In this document: one piece after another, positions 1-13,253 of the stretch
Layout: each line of letters begins with the position of its first letter
How positions within the stretch are numbered: position 1 is the first letter of the stretch
Origin: Gnetum montanum
Lineage: Eukaryota > Streptophyta > Gnetopsida > Gnetales > Gnetaceae
Length of the DNA: 64,000 bases
NCBI GenBank assembly: GCA_015680685.1
Contig: MNCI01014538.1
Location: forward strand, 386,784 to 450,783
Direction: 5' to 3'
Notes under the pieces: generated by a model
Told to the model about the DNA's origin: nothing
Databases searched by the model: none
What the model saw: the letters and a program-made list of their open reading frames with translations, nothing else
Position numbers and translations under genes: made by a program

Positions 1-2019
1 AGCATAATGATGATCACTTTAAAGATCATGATCATGATAAATGCAGGGGAAGTCACAGACACCATAGTGGTGGTAGTTCTCCTCCCTCTTCATCTGGTTC
101 AACTTCCTCCTCCAAATCTAAGCAAAATAATAGATGGCGAGACAACAATGATAATCGCAGAGACTACCATGAACAAAGGGATGGCAGAGAAAATCATAAG
201 GATCATCGAGATCATGATGATGAACCTCTACTAGCCACTCAAAATATGTCCAACATCATAGAGGCTATCAGAATTCCTACCAGGCATGTGAAAGATAGCC
301 GAATCAAAAGGCTAGACATGAACAATATTCCTAGATTTAAAGGGGGATATAACTTAGATCCTCAAACGCATTTACAAGCCTTTCACAATGCCTGTGCCTT
401 ACAAAATATTGAAAATTATTGGAAAAAGCTTAAGCTATTTTCCAAAACACTCATCAAGTAAGCAGAAAGCTGGTACCTACCTTTGAAACTAGAATTAATC
501 CTTCAATGGAGTACAATGCTAGAACTATTTAATGACAAGTATCAGATGTACTCCAAAGTGTCAAACTTGTGAAGGCAAATCAAAGGCTAGAAACAAGGAA
601 CACATGAGCCCTTGGCTACCACCATGAGCAAATATTATCCATTATTACATCGCTGCCCTGTCCATGGTTACTCTCAGTGAGAACAACTATGTCATGTCAT
701 AGATGGACTTCACTCAGAAACATGGAGAATCCTTAGGATCTATGCCCAAGGAAGATTTTTGGAATTAAGAGCCCATCAAATACAAAGATTAATAGAGTAA
801 CTAACTAAAGAGGAAGGAGAGTTGAGGAAATGAGAAAGTGTTGAGGAGTATAATTGGGATCCTCCCATTAGAAAAAGAGAGGTTTGATTCTATGATAGTG
901 AGGGGGAAGCACAACTTGATGAAGGGATGGATCAAGAAGCCTTGCCAGTTCAAAAATATGTATCTAAGATTCTAGTTATGGTTGACAAAATGTGGGAATC
1001 ATTGGATGAAAAATTTTAGACTACTCTGAAAATTGTAGAAGAATCCAAAGAACAAGGTAGTGATCATGACTATAGGAGAAGGAAAGAAGCTAAACGTGCC
1101 TATTAAAGGGGTAAGAGCAAAGTTACTATAGTAGAAGAAGTTGTGGAGTTTGAATTGGATAATGATGATGGGTGTGACATCTACCACTATGAACATCCCA
1201 AGGGATGTTGCCCTATTGTATCACACTTATAGAAATCTAGGGTGTATACTCTAAACCCTAAACTAATATGAAGGCAAGCACCTAGAAGGTTGCCTTATCC
1301 ACAAGGCAACACAAGGTAGTTTCACCAACAACAATAGGCTTATTATTCAAGTGGAGTCATACCACAACCACATCAGTAGTATCAGTAGTGGTAACATCCA
1401 TAGTCATGGGGTCTGCCACCACCAAGGTAGCAGTACTATTACAAGTAGCCATATTCGTATGGGTATAATGATCAGCAACCAATGTCTCTGCATGACTCTT
1501 TTGATTATGCTTCTTTTGAGCATCACTACTGCCCTCTAGAGTATTATAGAACTCATTCTCCACCTACTAGAGGGGAAACCCCGTATCCCTATCATCCTCC
1601 TCATCCTTCAGCACATGCTCCTCTACTCTCAACCCAATTACCACTTGCTCCATTTATGTAGGGTAAGCTTCAATCCCAACCACAACAACGTAATGCTACC
1701 AAGTCCATTAACTTATAGCCATCTCCTCAACCAAGTGGTTCAGAACCTGGATCTTGTAAAAGACCATTCTTCTAAACTAATAGCCCTACTAAGCCCTCAC
1801 CTACTTATGCGGTTGGTCATCCTATACATCCATTCCTTTCAAGAGCCTTTAAAAAAAATGCTACTCAAGATCTACACTATTATGTTAACCCATGTTGTAT
1901 CTGATTGGATCAAGGTTGGAAACCTTCCTAGGAAAGGAGATGATCTTGAAAGTCCTCTCATCTATTTGTTGATTGTTAGCAATGAGCCATGTAAGGCTCT
2001 TCTTGACTCAGGTTCCTAG
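1..2019 (+). pseudogene. Element A gag remnant, running into the protease
   Basis: Retrotransposon capsid polyprotein remnant spread over all three frames. It opens in the Asp/His/Arg-rich linker that also precedes the capsid domain in B, C and D. The family signature RLDMNNIPRFKGGYNLDPQ is at about 318-365, followed by a region alike in all copies (LELFNDKY at about 522-540). Near 1167-1215 is a Cys/His-containing patch, CDIYHYEHPKGCCP, also present in B and C; it is not a canonical CCHC knuckle. The stretch ends with the protease active-site region, KALLDSGS then a stop at about 2017, which keeps the DSG motif that B and C have lost. Many in-frame stops show it is dead. Confidence 0.75.
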
Positions 2020-2030
2020 TGAAGCACATT

Positions 2031-5000
2031 GTGACATTTTTTTGTGGGTGGTTGTATCTTACCAATTTCTTGGTATTCAAAGTTGGCAATTGCAAAGGAG
2101 ACTTTCCAATCATTATGGGAAGGGCTTTGTTTCACACTATTGATGCAAAATGGGCATTAGAGATCTTTTCCTAGATATTTCCAAGGAAAATATATTTAGA
2201 AAGATCAAGAGGAAATGAGTTCCATCCATCACATATAGTGATACAAAGTGCAACTATGTGCAAAAACTTTGGTCCGTGAAAAGAGCATCCATTTATACAT
2301 GTAGGCAATGTGCAAATGAGGCATATATTCAAAGGTGCCTATGAATAGTAGCCACAACAAAGTAGGACACCCAGTGGCTGATAGCTAACCTTAGAAGCAA
2401 CACACTTTACATGGAACCTATTGAGAGCCTAACATGTGCCTATGTTGAAGGCATGGATGAACTGGAGCAAATTCATCACTAACTCTCTAATAATGCAAAT
2501 AATGATATCTATTAGGGAGAGTTGGAAATCTTGAAAATTTTAAACAAGAGCCCTAAGAGTTGAAAACTCTACCTGCCAACATGAAGTATGCATTTTTGAA
2601 AAATGGTAAGCCTGTAATCATCAATGCCAATCTTGCTCCTAAACATAAAAAAATGTTGTTGTGGGTGGTCAACAAATGGCCCATAGTATTTTCTTGGTCA
2701 TATACTAAACTCACAAGGATTGATCCTACGATATGCCAACATTGTATCTACACTAATCCAATCATAAAGCTAAAGAGACAACTATAGCAGCAGTTGAACC
2801 CCGAATTGAAACAGATCATCATAGAGGAAATTGAATAACTCCTCAAGGTAGGGTTTATCTATATCATTGAAAATATTCAGTGGGTTAGTCCACTCATTAT
2901 TGTGCCAAAGAAAGATGTCAAGTAGTGGATTTGCATTAACTTCTAGCTATTGAATATGGCAATATTCAAAGATCACTTTCTATTGCCCTTTGTGGATCAA
3001 GTGTTGGATACTATATCTGGGCATTGTTATTATAGCTTTCTACATGGTTATAGTGGCTATAACCAAATCTAGATCATGCCAAAGGATCAGGCCAAAACAA
3101 CATTCATGAGTCCTTGGGGTACTTTTGCATATCAAAAGATACCTTTTGGTCTATGCAATGCTCCTGCAACATTCCAATGCTTAGTCTTAAACATTTTTTT
3201 AGCAAAAAATTAGTAGTAAGGTGGAAGTCTTCATGGATGAGTTCTCCACCTATGGTACCACATTTGAGCAAGCCTTGGACCACCGTGAGCAAGTGCTTAA
3301 ATGATGTGTGGAGATGAATCTTTGACTCAATTAGCAGAAGAGCCATCTAATGATCCAACAGGGCATTATACTGGGGCATAGAATTTCTCAAGCATGGATT
3401 GAGGTGGACCCTGAAAAGATAAAGGTCATTCAAGGAATAACTACCCAATCAAAAACTGTTAGAGATGTTTGGTCATTCCTTAGGCACACCCACTACTACT
3501 GACATTTTATAGAAAATTTCTCTAAGATTACAAAATTGTTGGTCAAGATTACAAAGAAAGATGCTCCATTCATCTAGACCAAGGAATGTGAAAATGCATT
3601 CCAGACCCTCAAGCAAAAGCTCATAGCGACTTTAATTCTACGAGCACCTAACTAGTCCAGATTATTTCATATAATGACAAATGTATCAAATTATGTCTTG
3701 GGAGTTGTACTTACGCAATTGGACACCAAATATTACATCCACTACACAAGTTGAAGCATTATGGATGCACAGTTGAATTACACCATAACAGAGAAAGAAC
3801 TAATAATGATTGTGTATGCTCTAGAGAAGTTCAGGCACTATGTTCTTGGATACAAAGTGTTTGTGCACATTCACCACAGTGCCATTTACTTCCTCATTAA
3901 CAAGCCAATAGTAAGTCCCCATATCATACAGTAGTTGGTGATCTTGTAGGAGTTTGATCTTACAATGGTAGATCAAAAGGAGACTAAGAATGTGGCCATT
4001 GATCACTTGTCTTAGTTATGATGGGATAACAAAGAGGAGAAGAGCCACTCTCTGACCAATTTCTTGATGAACTTCTCTTTACATGTGTAATAAATGAATA
4101 AGTGCCTGATGAACCAAAATGGTATGATGGCATCCTCACCTATCTTCTCACTCAAGATATGCCATAAAATCTAGACTATAGGAAGAAACAATAGTTCCTT
4201 CATCAGGCCAAATGCTTCATGGAAATCAACGAACACCTTTACAAGGTGTGCATCAATGGCCTAGTGTGTTGGTATGTACCTGATGCTAATCAACTACACA
4301 TTTTTTAAGATGCTCATGAGGGTCCTTATAGGGGCCACTATGCTGGGAGATGCACAATCATTGAAATCCTCATGGCAAGGTATTATTGGCCAACCATCAT
4401 TAGGGATGCCCACTAATTTGTTCACTCTTGTGAACGCTGTCAAAAAGATGATGGGATGACCACTCAAATGGAGGGACCTCAACAATGGATTTAACCACTA
4501 GAACCCTTTGAAATTTTGAGGATCAACTTCAGGGGTCCCATCACACCCATGTTAAATGGAAAGGCATACATGATCATCACCATTGATGACTACACAAAAT
4601 GGGTAGAAGTAAAAATCATCATCAACTAGACATCATCTAATACTATGTGGTTTGTACAACAAAATGTTGTAAATAGGTTTGGCATGCTACATGCACTGCT
4701 TTATGACAACGAAACCCATTTTACAGGCACTAACTTTCATAAGCTTATGTAACACTTGGGGGTTGAACATAAACCAACAACATCCTACCACCCCCAGCCC
4801 AATGGTCAACCAAAAGTTACTAATAGGGAGATCACAAAGATCCTAACGAGAGCTATTAGCAAATATAGGAGAGATTGGAGCACAAAACTAAATGATTCCC
4901 TCTGGGCATATTACTCAACATGGAAACTTCTTATAGGCTACTCTCCCTATGAGTTGGTGTATAGAAAATTACCAACTTTGCCAATAGAATCCAAGCTCCA

Positions 5001-5430
5001 TACACTTTCAACAGCTTGTGACCTTGAACTTGACATAAGCTTAGCACAAAAAGAGAGATTGAGAAACCTTAACGTGCTAGATGAGAATTGATTGATGTCC
5101 CTATCCTTAAATGAATTGCACAAAGCATTCAATAAACAATGCCATGACCTTAAGATAAGAAGAGTGAAATTTCAACCTAGAGACAAGGTTTTCTATTGGA
5201 ACCCCACACATGTATCTCAACGAACTAAGTTCTAGACATTTTGGGAAGGGCCTTACATCATTCATGAAACTTTCCCTTTTGGGATCATGTTAATTTACAA
5301 ACCTAAGAGCCCAAACAAAAAGCAATTAGTCAACACACAACAAGTTAAACCTTTTCATGAGCCTATGCAAGCCAATGCAATCAATGCCTCATCAGATGGA
5401 CAACCACACTCAATATTTTGAATCTCCTCC
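2031..5430 (+). pseudogene. Element A pol remnant (PR-RT-RH-IN)
   Basis: Decayed pol polyprotein. The reverse transcriptase core lies at about 2780-3560, with YSGYNQI and FGLCNAPATFQ near 3050-3180; the catalytic box reads FMDEFSTYG at about 3229-3255, so the second catalytic Asp is Glu. RNase H follows (about 3560-4020), with EKELIMIVYALEKFRHYVLG as a landmark. Integrase spans about 4290-5200: the HHCC zinc region near 4310-4450, then an open stretch from 4756 with GVEHKPTTSYHPQPNGQ and SPYELVYRKLP. The C-terminal part (about 5170-5390) matches B and C. Stops and frameshifts occur throughout. No chromodomain is visible. Confidence 0.85.
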
Positions 5431-7454
5431 TTTCAACTTAGTCATGGGGGAGATGGCCATCCATCCTAATCTATTGAGTGGCTCCACACTTTTTCTATTT
5501 TTTTGTTTAACACTTTCTTTGTTTTTATACCAATTTTTTATCTTACACTTTATTATTTTTCCAAATTTTTGTTTGACAGCATTGTTCGTATGTTTTATTT
5601 TTCTTGAATATTTTACAATTTCTTTCATATTTTTCCTTATTTTGGTATGAATTTTTCTTCTCTTCTAATAAAAGTGCTTCATTACCAACAGGACATAGTG
5701 ATGTTGTAGCTGTTTGCTAATGGTCGTTTGTACTAATATTTTTTGATTGCTAATGTTTGGTTTTTATTTTTGAATTTTAATGAGTAACAACTAAGACACT
5801 GTTCTTTTTTATGGAATAGGTAATGAGTCCACATCATCCACCCATCCACAAACTCTTTGGTTTTTCTTGTTTTGGAAATATGAGGTCACTTTTTCATTAA
5901 TAAAACTTTAACGAACTTATGACCTTGGTAGTTTCTAAACTTGAAAAGGATTCAAAGGTTTGAAAAGGGTGTGACTTCAAGGGGATTCAAAGCTCCCTAT
6001 ACCTTCTACCATCTTAAGTACAAGTGTTTTTTTCATGGATCTCTTAATGTTTCATGTCAACTAATAATAGGAAGTTGAATAAGTTCTTGCATGACGTGGT
6101 TTCCATCCAAAAATTCATAAAAAGAACAAATCATGGAAATTCAAAAGCACACCCCTTAGACACAGTAAACGAGCTACAAGCACTAGGTATGGAAATAGAA
6201 AGACAAGTTACCCATGCCTAAAGGTCCCCTCTAACTAAGGCCCTTTCTCACTTCCTACTTCTCTTTTCTTCTCTAAAAGGAATGATGTTTGTTCTATGGG
6301 AGTATTCTTGTGTCTCAGGGGGATGGATTTGTCTTAGAGTGTTGATGCAAAGTCACTAAACATGATTGGTATTGGTCTAGACTAAGGATGGACTCTATTG
6401 GGCCATTTAACCATGAATTCCATAAGGGACTTCATATGACCAAGATCAAGAACTCCATTCCACTCTCTTTATCATCCATTAATGCTTCCATAACTTACCT
6501 CACTACCAATTATCCATGTTTTCATCCAATGTCTTAGTTTGATGTGTTGAAATTATTAAATAGATTTTCTAGTTTTGGTATTTAACTTTTCGTAACCATT
6601 AATCAACTATGGAACTCACAAACTCCTTAGTTGAGCTTATGCAAAGGTAAAAAGGGCATGTGCTACTATGGGAAGGATCCACTTGCATATCTTGTGGTTT
6701 GGTTAGTTAAGTTCCTTACCCTTAGATGTTGCTACAATCAAATCTCTTATGCACTCCATTTTGCATCCAACTATGCGCTCCTTAGGGCATTTTTCTTCAC
6801 AAAATCTCATTCTCTAATCATTTTTGAATTTTTGGAACTTCAAGATCCTATTCTAATATTTTCATCATGTAAATGGCTTTTGGGCTTCCATTTGACCCTC
6901 AATTCATGCAAAAACTCCTTCTTTTTTATTACTTTTGACAAGGTCAACAGTGGCAAATAGCTACATCAACTAGGCCCCGTCGACGTAGCATAAAAATTCT
7001 ATAAATACCTCCTAGCACCTTGAAATTTTTATCATTTACTTCAAAATAGGAGGGGATTTTTTGTAATTTTTTAGAGCCCATAACTTTTACATCATTTTTC
7101 CAAATAACTCCATTATTCAATCTTATAGCTATCAAAGGTAAGCTCTTGGTCATGCAGGTCATAAACCTTAAGGTTTCTAACAAAAAATTTTCAAAATTTT
7201 TCTGACTCGTCTAAAAGGGTTAATGAATAGAGTAATATTAAACCATCAATTTTTGAGAGTTTAACTCTTCCAACAAACTCTAGGAAATCTAAAATTATTT
7301 ATTAATATTAAAATAAGAATAAAATAATAATTGAAATGTTTAAATTAGCCATGATTACAACTTAGCCAGGTGTAACTTTCCCAAAGAGATATGATATCCT
7401 AATTGTTTTAAGTTACATATTAAATGCTAACCCTTGGTCATGTTGTGAATACAG
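5431..7454 (+). other. Element A non-coding tail between pol and third ORF
   Basis: About 2 kb without a credible gene. It starts with a T-rich block (5490-5660), followed by a segment near 6215-6480 that is strikingly similar in sequence and order to 38840-39090 (B) and 62265-62530 (C). The downstream part (7340-7454) contains the landmark tcacaacctagccaagtgtaa-like block and ends in an acag trinucleotide context that could be a 3' splice acceptor just before the third ORF. The short ORFs here look spurious. Confidence 0.6.
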
Positions 7455-9953
7455 ATGGCACAAAGATCAAAATGACCACAGGAAAGAGGACCATCCCAAT
7501 AAAAGGACAAATGACCTAGAGTTGAAAGGGAGCAGCAAGAACAAGCCTGAAAGTAAGCAAAAACTCATGCAATGGGACCTCTTCGAGAGAAGCCTAAAGT
7601 GGGATCTATTTGATAGATTTCTAAAGAAGAGGCTCCATCTAAACAATCTCATCAAAGAGAGGCACTAGGCTTTACACCAAGACTTGAGATCACATTGACA
7701 CAAGCTTGCCTTGATACAATCAAGCCTGGTGACATCCAACACTCAATTCCCCAAGATCTAAACTTTGGGCCATTCTTAGAACATGCTTCACCAAAAGTCA
7801 AGACATAATTACAAAGCTCTCCCATGTGGCTAATCATCACTACCAATGGGGAGTGGTACATGAAAGAGACATATCTCTTCTGGAATGCTAAAAAGGTAGG
7901 AGCCATTGTGAGAATTAAGAACATTTAGATGTCCTACAAGGCAGAAGCTATTGCGCAATCTCTTGGTCTGCCTAATCCTAGAACCCATTTGGCAGAGATC
8001 TCCATGCAAGCAAACCCAGCGGCAAAAAAAAGAGTGGACCCAGCAATGTTATGGGGTTGACTACAAGGAGTTTCACAAGCTCACATTGGTGGAGTGCATA
8101 TACTTCAAGATAGTAGCTTATCATCTCAATCTAAGGTAAGGCCCAGCAAGGTAACTGCTTTCTCCACCCATGCATGTGCTAGTTTAAGTAGCAAATTCCC
8201 TATAGACCTTCCACAACTTATCTATCTGAAGATAGAAAAGCATTTCAAGGAAAATGAATGTGGAAGGAAAATCCTACCCTTTCCATGCCTTATTAGAAAA
8301 CTCTGTAAAATGGTAAGGATAGTCCATTATGCAAATGACACAATCAAGCATACTCCCATTGTTTCCTAGTCTAAAATGATGAAAGAAAAGACCACTGCCT
8401 GGTCCAAAGAAGAGGAGCATCAATCGCCACCTTCACCATCCACTCAGGAAACAACACCAAAGGCCTACACTACCATCAAGTACTTGCATGAAATTTGAGG
8501 GCAGCTCCTACATGAGTGAGAGTAGCAAGCAAGAACAAGTGGTGGGGATCCATTTGTGTACCATCTTGCAATAAGTCACTTCAACAAAGTGGCTTGAACA
8601 ATCAATAAGATGGAGGTAGGTGGACTAATATTCTTAGCCCAAAGAATGTAGCTACCCACAAGGTCAAATCCTAGTGCTAGAGAGGTAACAATATCTCTCT
8701 CACAATAATAGTAATTCCTAGAAATCTTTGGGAATGTTACTACCTTTTTGGTGTGCTTGGAGGAGCGCAAAGAGGATACTATCTTGGTGATGTAGCACCA
8801 AGGATAAAAAACAACAATAAAAGTGGTTGCTCATTGAATCGCTGAAGCCCTAAACACACCTATGGTATTTGTACTAGACATTTTAGTAGGCAGAGATGTG
8901 CAAATGTCCATAGGAACTATTAGCGGCAAATTGAGTATAGCCTAGCATAAGGAGTTCCTGAAATAACTAGTGGGAACCAAGCAACTAATTCTAGATATCT
9001 TTGATTTTTCATATAGCTTCACCATAATCCAATTGGAGCTACTTAAAGCAAAGGGCAAGTGCATCATTTCGGAAGGGCAACTCAAAACAACTCAAGCATA
9101 AAACCAATGTTTGGCCATAGAGGTTGCCGAATTAAGAGCTCACCTTGTTCATCATGCACTCCTAAACCCTGGACTGACAAGAGATAAAGCCTTTAAATAG
9201 CTTCAAGACATACTTAAATAGGTTGAGTTGGGGATGGTGATGGTTGTCTTTCACCAATCTATGATCGAGGCCAAGACATATTTAGTTCACAAGGGCTTAG
9301 TCCAAATGTGCCTAGAGAATGAGATGTTGACCTCATAGAATCATCACCCATAGAATGTTGATGTGTAGAAACAGCAAATACAAGAATTCATCCATCAATA
9401 ATAGGAGCAGCTAGCCAAGGTAAACACTGAATTAAAGAGGTTGGTAGTGGAAAATAGAAATCTCTTTATGGAGGAAGTCCATGCCTTACACCAAAAATCT
9501 GCGATTAAGATTGCTGCTTGAAAGAATGAGGCTCTCAAATTTGAGAGAGTCAAGAACCACTACAGAGATCAGGTTGGCCTACAAAAGAAAGTTAATGAAA
9601 AACACATCGAGATGGCTAAGGCAAAAGTTAATGAGATCCTCCAGTAACTCTAGCAAGGAAAAAAGATGTGCTAACCTATCATTAATGGGATAGATGCCTA
9701 CAACAAAGTGGAGATCCGCATGAAGGAGTTGCAGATCAAAGAGATGACAAAATACATGGACCCTACCAATCTCTAATATGCAAACCTGGTAATGCTGACT
9801 ATCGGATAGCCATGGTCAAAGTTAGAGAAATAGGTGGCCAGCTCATACTTGTTGTACAAGGTAGATTTCAAGAGCCACAAGGAGACCAAGAAAAATCTTG
9901 AAACTACAAATGCTAAACTCAAAGTTTTTGGGGTAAGGTTCATGAATCAAGGT
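7455..9953 (+). pseudogene. Element A third ORF (env-position, plant-transposon-protein type)
   Basis: Degenerate coding region downstream of pol, absent from elements B and C. Its first half (about 7840-8370) resembles the putative plant transposon protein family found after pol in Athila-like elements: a tract NGEWYMKETYLFWNAKK (about 7848-7895), AIAQSLGLPNPRTHLAEISM (about 7945-8010), and a cysteine-bearing stretch ILPFPCLIRKLCKM at about 8271-8313. Two adjacent frames (7951-8139 and 8094-8369) are joined by a frameshift. The second half (about 9100-9930) is rich in Lys, Glu and Gln and reads as a probable coiled coil. Numerous stops show it is inactive. The role of such ORFs is not established. 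The reading frame is broken at the N at 9954. Confidence 0.55.
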
Positions 9954-9954
9954 N

Positions 9955-10322
9955 AGACAGATATTTGACAAACACAAACAAACACTAAGTGCTCGACTAT
10001 ATAGATATACAATCATTACAAATTTCTTCTAGTGTTTAGAACTACAAAATCGAACACTAAGAAAAAATTGACAAACACAATCCCTTTGATGGGATGAAGA
10101 CAATTAAGAAGATTATATGATCCCAAGTGGTGAAGTCTCTTGAGGTTCCGAAGGACCCTCTCCTGCTTTAGGCACATGTGGTGGTTGAGGCTATTGTGGT
10201 TGTCCTACTGCAGTTGCAACTTTTGGTGGAAGACAAAAAGCATCATATAATGCTTTTATCTTCTCCTCCTTACTCTTGGGATTGTGCATGGTCCATGTAG
10301 CTTCGCCAATGTGGGCTAGAAT
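9955..10322 (-). other. 368-bp segment inverted relative to element A, bounded by two Ns
   Basis: The segment lies between single N bases at 9954 and 10323. Read on the - strand it begins with an open stretch (AHIGEATWTMHNPKSKEEK and a proline-rich tail) that fits as the end of the third ORF. It then continues into sequence matching the pre-LTR tails of B (about 39820-39920) and C (about 63225-63310), for example the gcactta context before the LTR. In the + orientation it matches nothing in the family. An assembly inversion is likelier than a biological one, because both borders are Ns. Confidence 0.65.
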
Positions 10323-10334
10323 NCTAGGCCTCAT

Positions 10335-11153
10335 TGATGTATGATTTGATTTGTTGACATGGCATCATCAATGTAGTGCCTGTTTTTGCCTATAAGTACA
10401 TGCTCAGCTGTTATGTTTATGGCATATCTTGTCATAGTTGTCATAGAGCTCTTGCAAATTTATCATTTGAAAGTTAGAATATTTTTTAAAGTGCCTATAG
10501 TAAGAGTCAAAGAGTGTATGGATCTTTATTTGACCACTGTTGTACCTGAGCAAAGCAATGTGTGTAGCAATAAAGACAAGATTTTTGATAAATCATGTAG
10601 CACTTGGAAATAGATTAATTGTTTATTTATGTATTCAATGTTTTGCGTAATTTCCTTTAATGCTTTAAGTAATTAAATAGTAAATTAAGCTAGATGAAAT
10701 AGTAATTAATTAAGCACATAAGCACCACCACTTCAAGCATATGCTTAACACTTGGTAATCCCAATAATGCTTAACATTTGGTAACCTAGTAGTGTTAAAC
10801 GTGTTCAGGATGTGTATGACAAGTGGGAATAGATACTTATGTTAGGATTAGTTATGAGTAGCTCATTAGATTAAATTAGTAATTTAATTATTTTATTTTA
10901 TTCATTATTCTTTATCCTTGGCCAACTTAAAACATAAAACATAAAAAATGATAAAAATCATATGCCTCAATTGCACTTAACCATACCTTTGCATTTCACA
11001 AGTGTAATTGGGAAGACAATGATTGTAATAGTTAGTTTCACTTCCTAGAGACTTGTGTGCTTAGAAGACTATAAGTCCATAGAATTTGACCAGATCATGC
11101 ATGAACACTTGTGATTTGTATGGTTAGACATAGGGTCTACTCATTGCTTATCA
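10335..11153 (+). repeat. 3' LTR of element A
   Basis: About 819 bp, beginning TGATGTATGATTTG and ending GCTTATCA, matching the LTRs of B and C in order of blocks: a TATA-like gcctataagta at about 10388, a gcacttggtaa-type repeat near 10745-10800, the cacttaaccata block near 10975 and the gtatggttagacatagg block near 11128. The usual polypurine tract is not seen just upstream, because the N at 10323 and the inverted segment disturb that side. The flanks ctcat and agtat do not form a target duplication. It could instead be a solo LTR. Confidence 0.65.
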
Positions 11154-12464
11154 AGTATGAAGCACAAAAGCTATACAAGTGGGTCCTCCCTAAAGTAGGC
11201 TTTAGCCCATAGTGCTCTTGTATAACCATACCTACAAGTGTTCATAGAAACTTAAGGAATTGAATGTAGACCTTACTTTTCTTCAAAACACACATGTTAG
11301 TATTACCTAGATGAGAAAATAACACTATATTATATGAAACCATTAAAGTATGATTATATATAATAGTGAGGTGGAATGGGAGTAGCAAGGGACTACAAAA
11401 ATTGGAACATAAGGTATCTTACCATAGGCATAATGAATCCTGTGTATGATATCCAAGATCCAAACTAAGTCCATATCACTTACCAATGACATCACATTGC
11501 ATCATCCCAAAACTAACAACCACAACACTACCACCACTGCAAGAAGTATTAACACTTTTTAATGAAGTTCAAGGAAGTAGTTTTTTAATAGAGCCCTTTA
11601 TTTTTTCAAAGGAGACTTGGCCATTAGATAGAAAAGTGCCATTACGCATGGGAAGGATGTCTTTCTAGCCTTGTAACCAATGCAAGTCCAAGAGACCTTG
11701 AAATTTTTAAGAAGTCACCTACCTTCAAGAATGAGTAACATGTCCTTCCAATGAAACCCCTATAAATTTTTATTCTATACATTTCTTAGGTTATTACTAT
11801 GTCAACGTTACTATAGGACTACCTTTAGACATGGGTAACATGTCCTTATAGTGACATGGTAAGGTAGCACATATTTTAGACTTTCATTTTTTGTTAGAAC
11901 TCAAGTAAATAATACACCTTAACAGCAGGATAAGACTTATAGTAGTAGCCTTCAAGAATCCACAAAAACCTTTGATGTCACACCCTTTTCATTCTCACTT
12001 GGTTCTTCACCTTTCTATCTAGGCATAATGATCACAAATTTATGAAAACAATATCATTATGTCCATGGCAAGAGCCTCTTATTTTTGGAAATGAGTGGAT
12101 GGATGATGTGTAATCACTATATATAGAATTGATCTTTCAATGATTTGATAATATAGGGTTAAGTTCACATTATTGGAACTACATCTTGTCTTATTCCTTG
12201 AACTTTATTTAAGCATCCAAAAAAATTATGTACATACAAAATAGAAAAAATTTAAGGAAAATAGTAAAAATAGAAAAACATATAAAGAATTTGAAAGATA
12301 TTAAAGAATAAAAATGATAAGAAGTATGAAAAGTATAAAAGAATGAAAAAGGCATCAAAGAATGTAAGAAAGTAGTAAGAATCAGAAAAGAGAGGATGTA
12401 GTGCCTAAGTGTTTAATTGGGTACCCCAATTACTATTATTGGAAATAGTTAATCAAAGGATGGA
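11154..12464 (-). other. Element D non-coding tail
   Basis: No gene seen. Read on the - strand it matches the post-pol tail of A, B and C in order: an AT-rich block (12240-12400), the cacatcatccatccactca block near 12080-12110, a reduced ggacatgttacccatgt block near 11830-11850, and the cctactttagggaggaccca block near 11180-11205. It is shorter than the tails of the other copies. Confidence 0.6.
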
Positions 12465-13253
12465 ATGGGTTGTAGATGGCTTTATGGACAAGGTAGGATC
12501 CATAGAGGAGTAGGGAGACCTATAGAATGGTTTGACTTGTTAAATGTTAACCAAAATGAGTCTTTGTGGAAGGGTTGGGTGATAAATATGCATAGCACCC
12601 AAGTGGTAGGTAGCATGGACGATATAGAGTCCCTCCCAAAGATTTTGGAATTTAGTTCCTTATGGAACATAATTGGGATTGTAGTAAAGGACACTATTGC
12701 CAAGCTTGATAGACACTTGTCTTATTTTTGTGTCATGCCTATATTTGTAGTAATTCTTATGAACCTCATTGCTTATTAAAGCTACAAGTTGGTTTTCATC
12801 TAAAAGGTTAAGATTCATAAGATGTTCTTTTTTAGCTAAGTTTAAGTCTAGGTCAAGTATACTAGTAGTGACTAAATTTTTTAGCTTTGCTTGGATTGGT
12901 AGTATAGGAAGTTTTCCATAAGCTAGTTCATAGGGTAAATATCTAATAGGGGGTTTCCATGTGGATCTATATGCCCATAGAACATCATTTCGCTTAGTGT
13001 TCCAATCCTTTCTAAATTGACTAATAGTTTGAGTTAATATTCTTATGAGTTCCCTATTGGTTACTTCTACTTTACTGTTTGCTTGGGAGTGATATGGTGA
13101 ATTTATGATTTATCCCAAGGCATTACATTAGCTTTTTGAATGTAGCTCTAGTAAAGTGGGTTATGTTATAAGATATCAATATTCTAGAAAATCCAGACTG
13201 ATTCACCACATGTTATTGGAAAAATTTAGCATTTGTTATGGCTATACATGATA

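Larger units (their letters stand above)
1..11153 (+). mobile_element. Element A: Athila-type Ty3/gypsy retrotransposon, 5' end outside window
   Basis: A degenerate LTR retrotransposon read left to right: gag (from base 1), protease remnant, reverse transcriptase, RNase H, integrase, a long AT-rich non-coding tail, a third ORF and an LTR. The gag-PR-RT-RH-IN order puts it in Ty3/gypsy. The lack of a chromodomain, the extra ORF after pol, and the Athila/Tat-type primer site in its relatives B and C point to the Athila group. Every domain carries stop codons and frameshifts, so it is not autonomous. Its 3' LTR abuts the non-coding tail of element D at 11154, which suggests A inserted into D. 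The 5' LTR and primer site lie outside the window. Confidence 0.85.
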
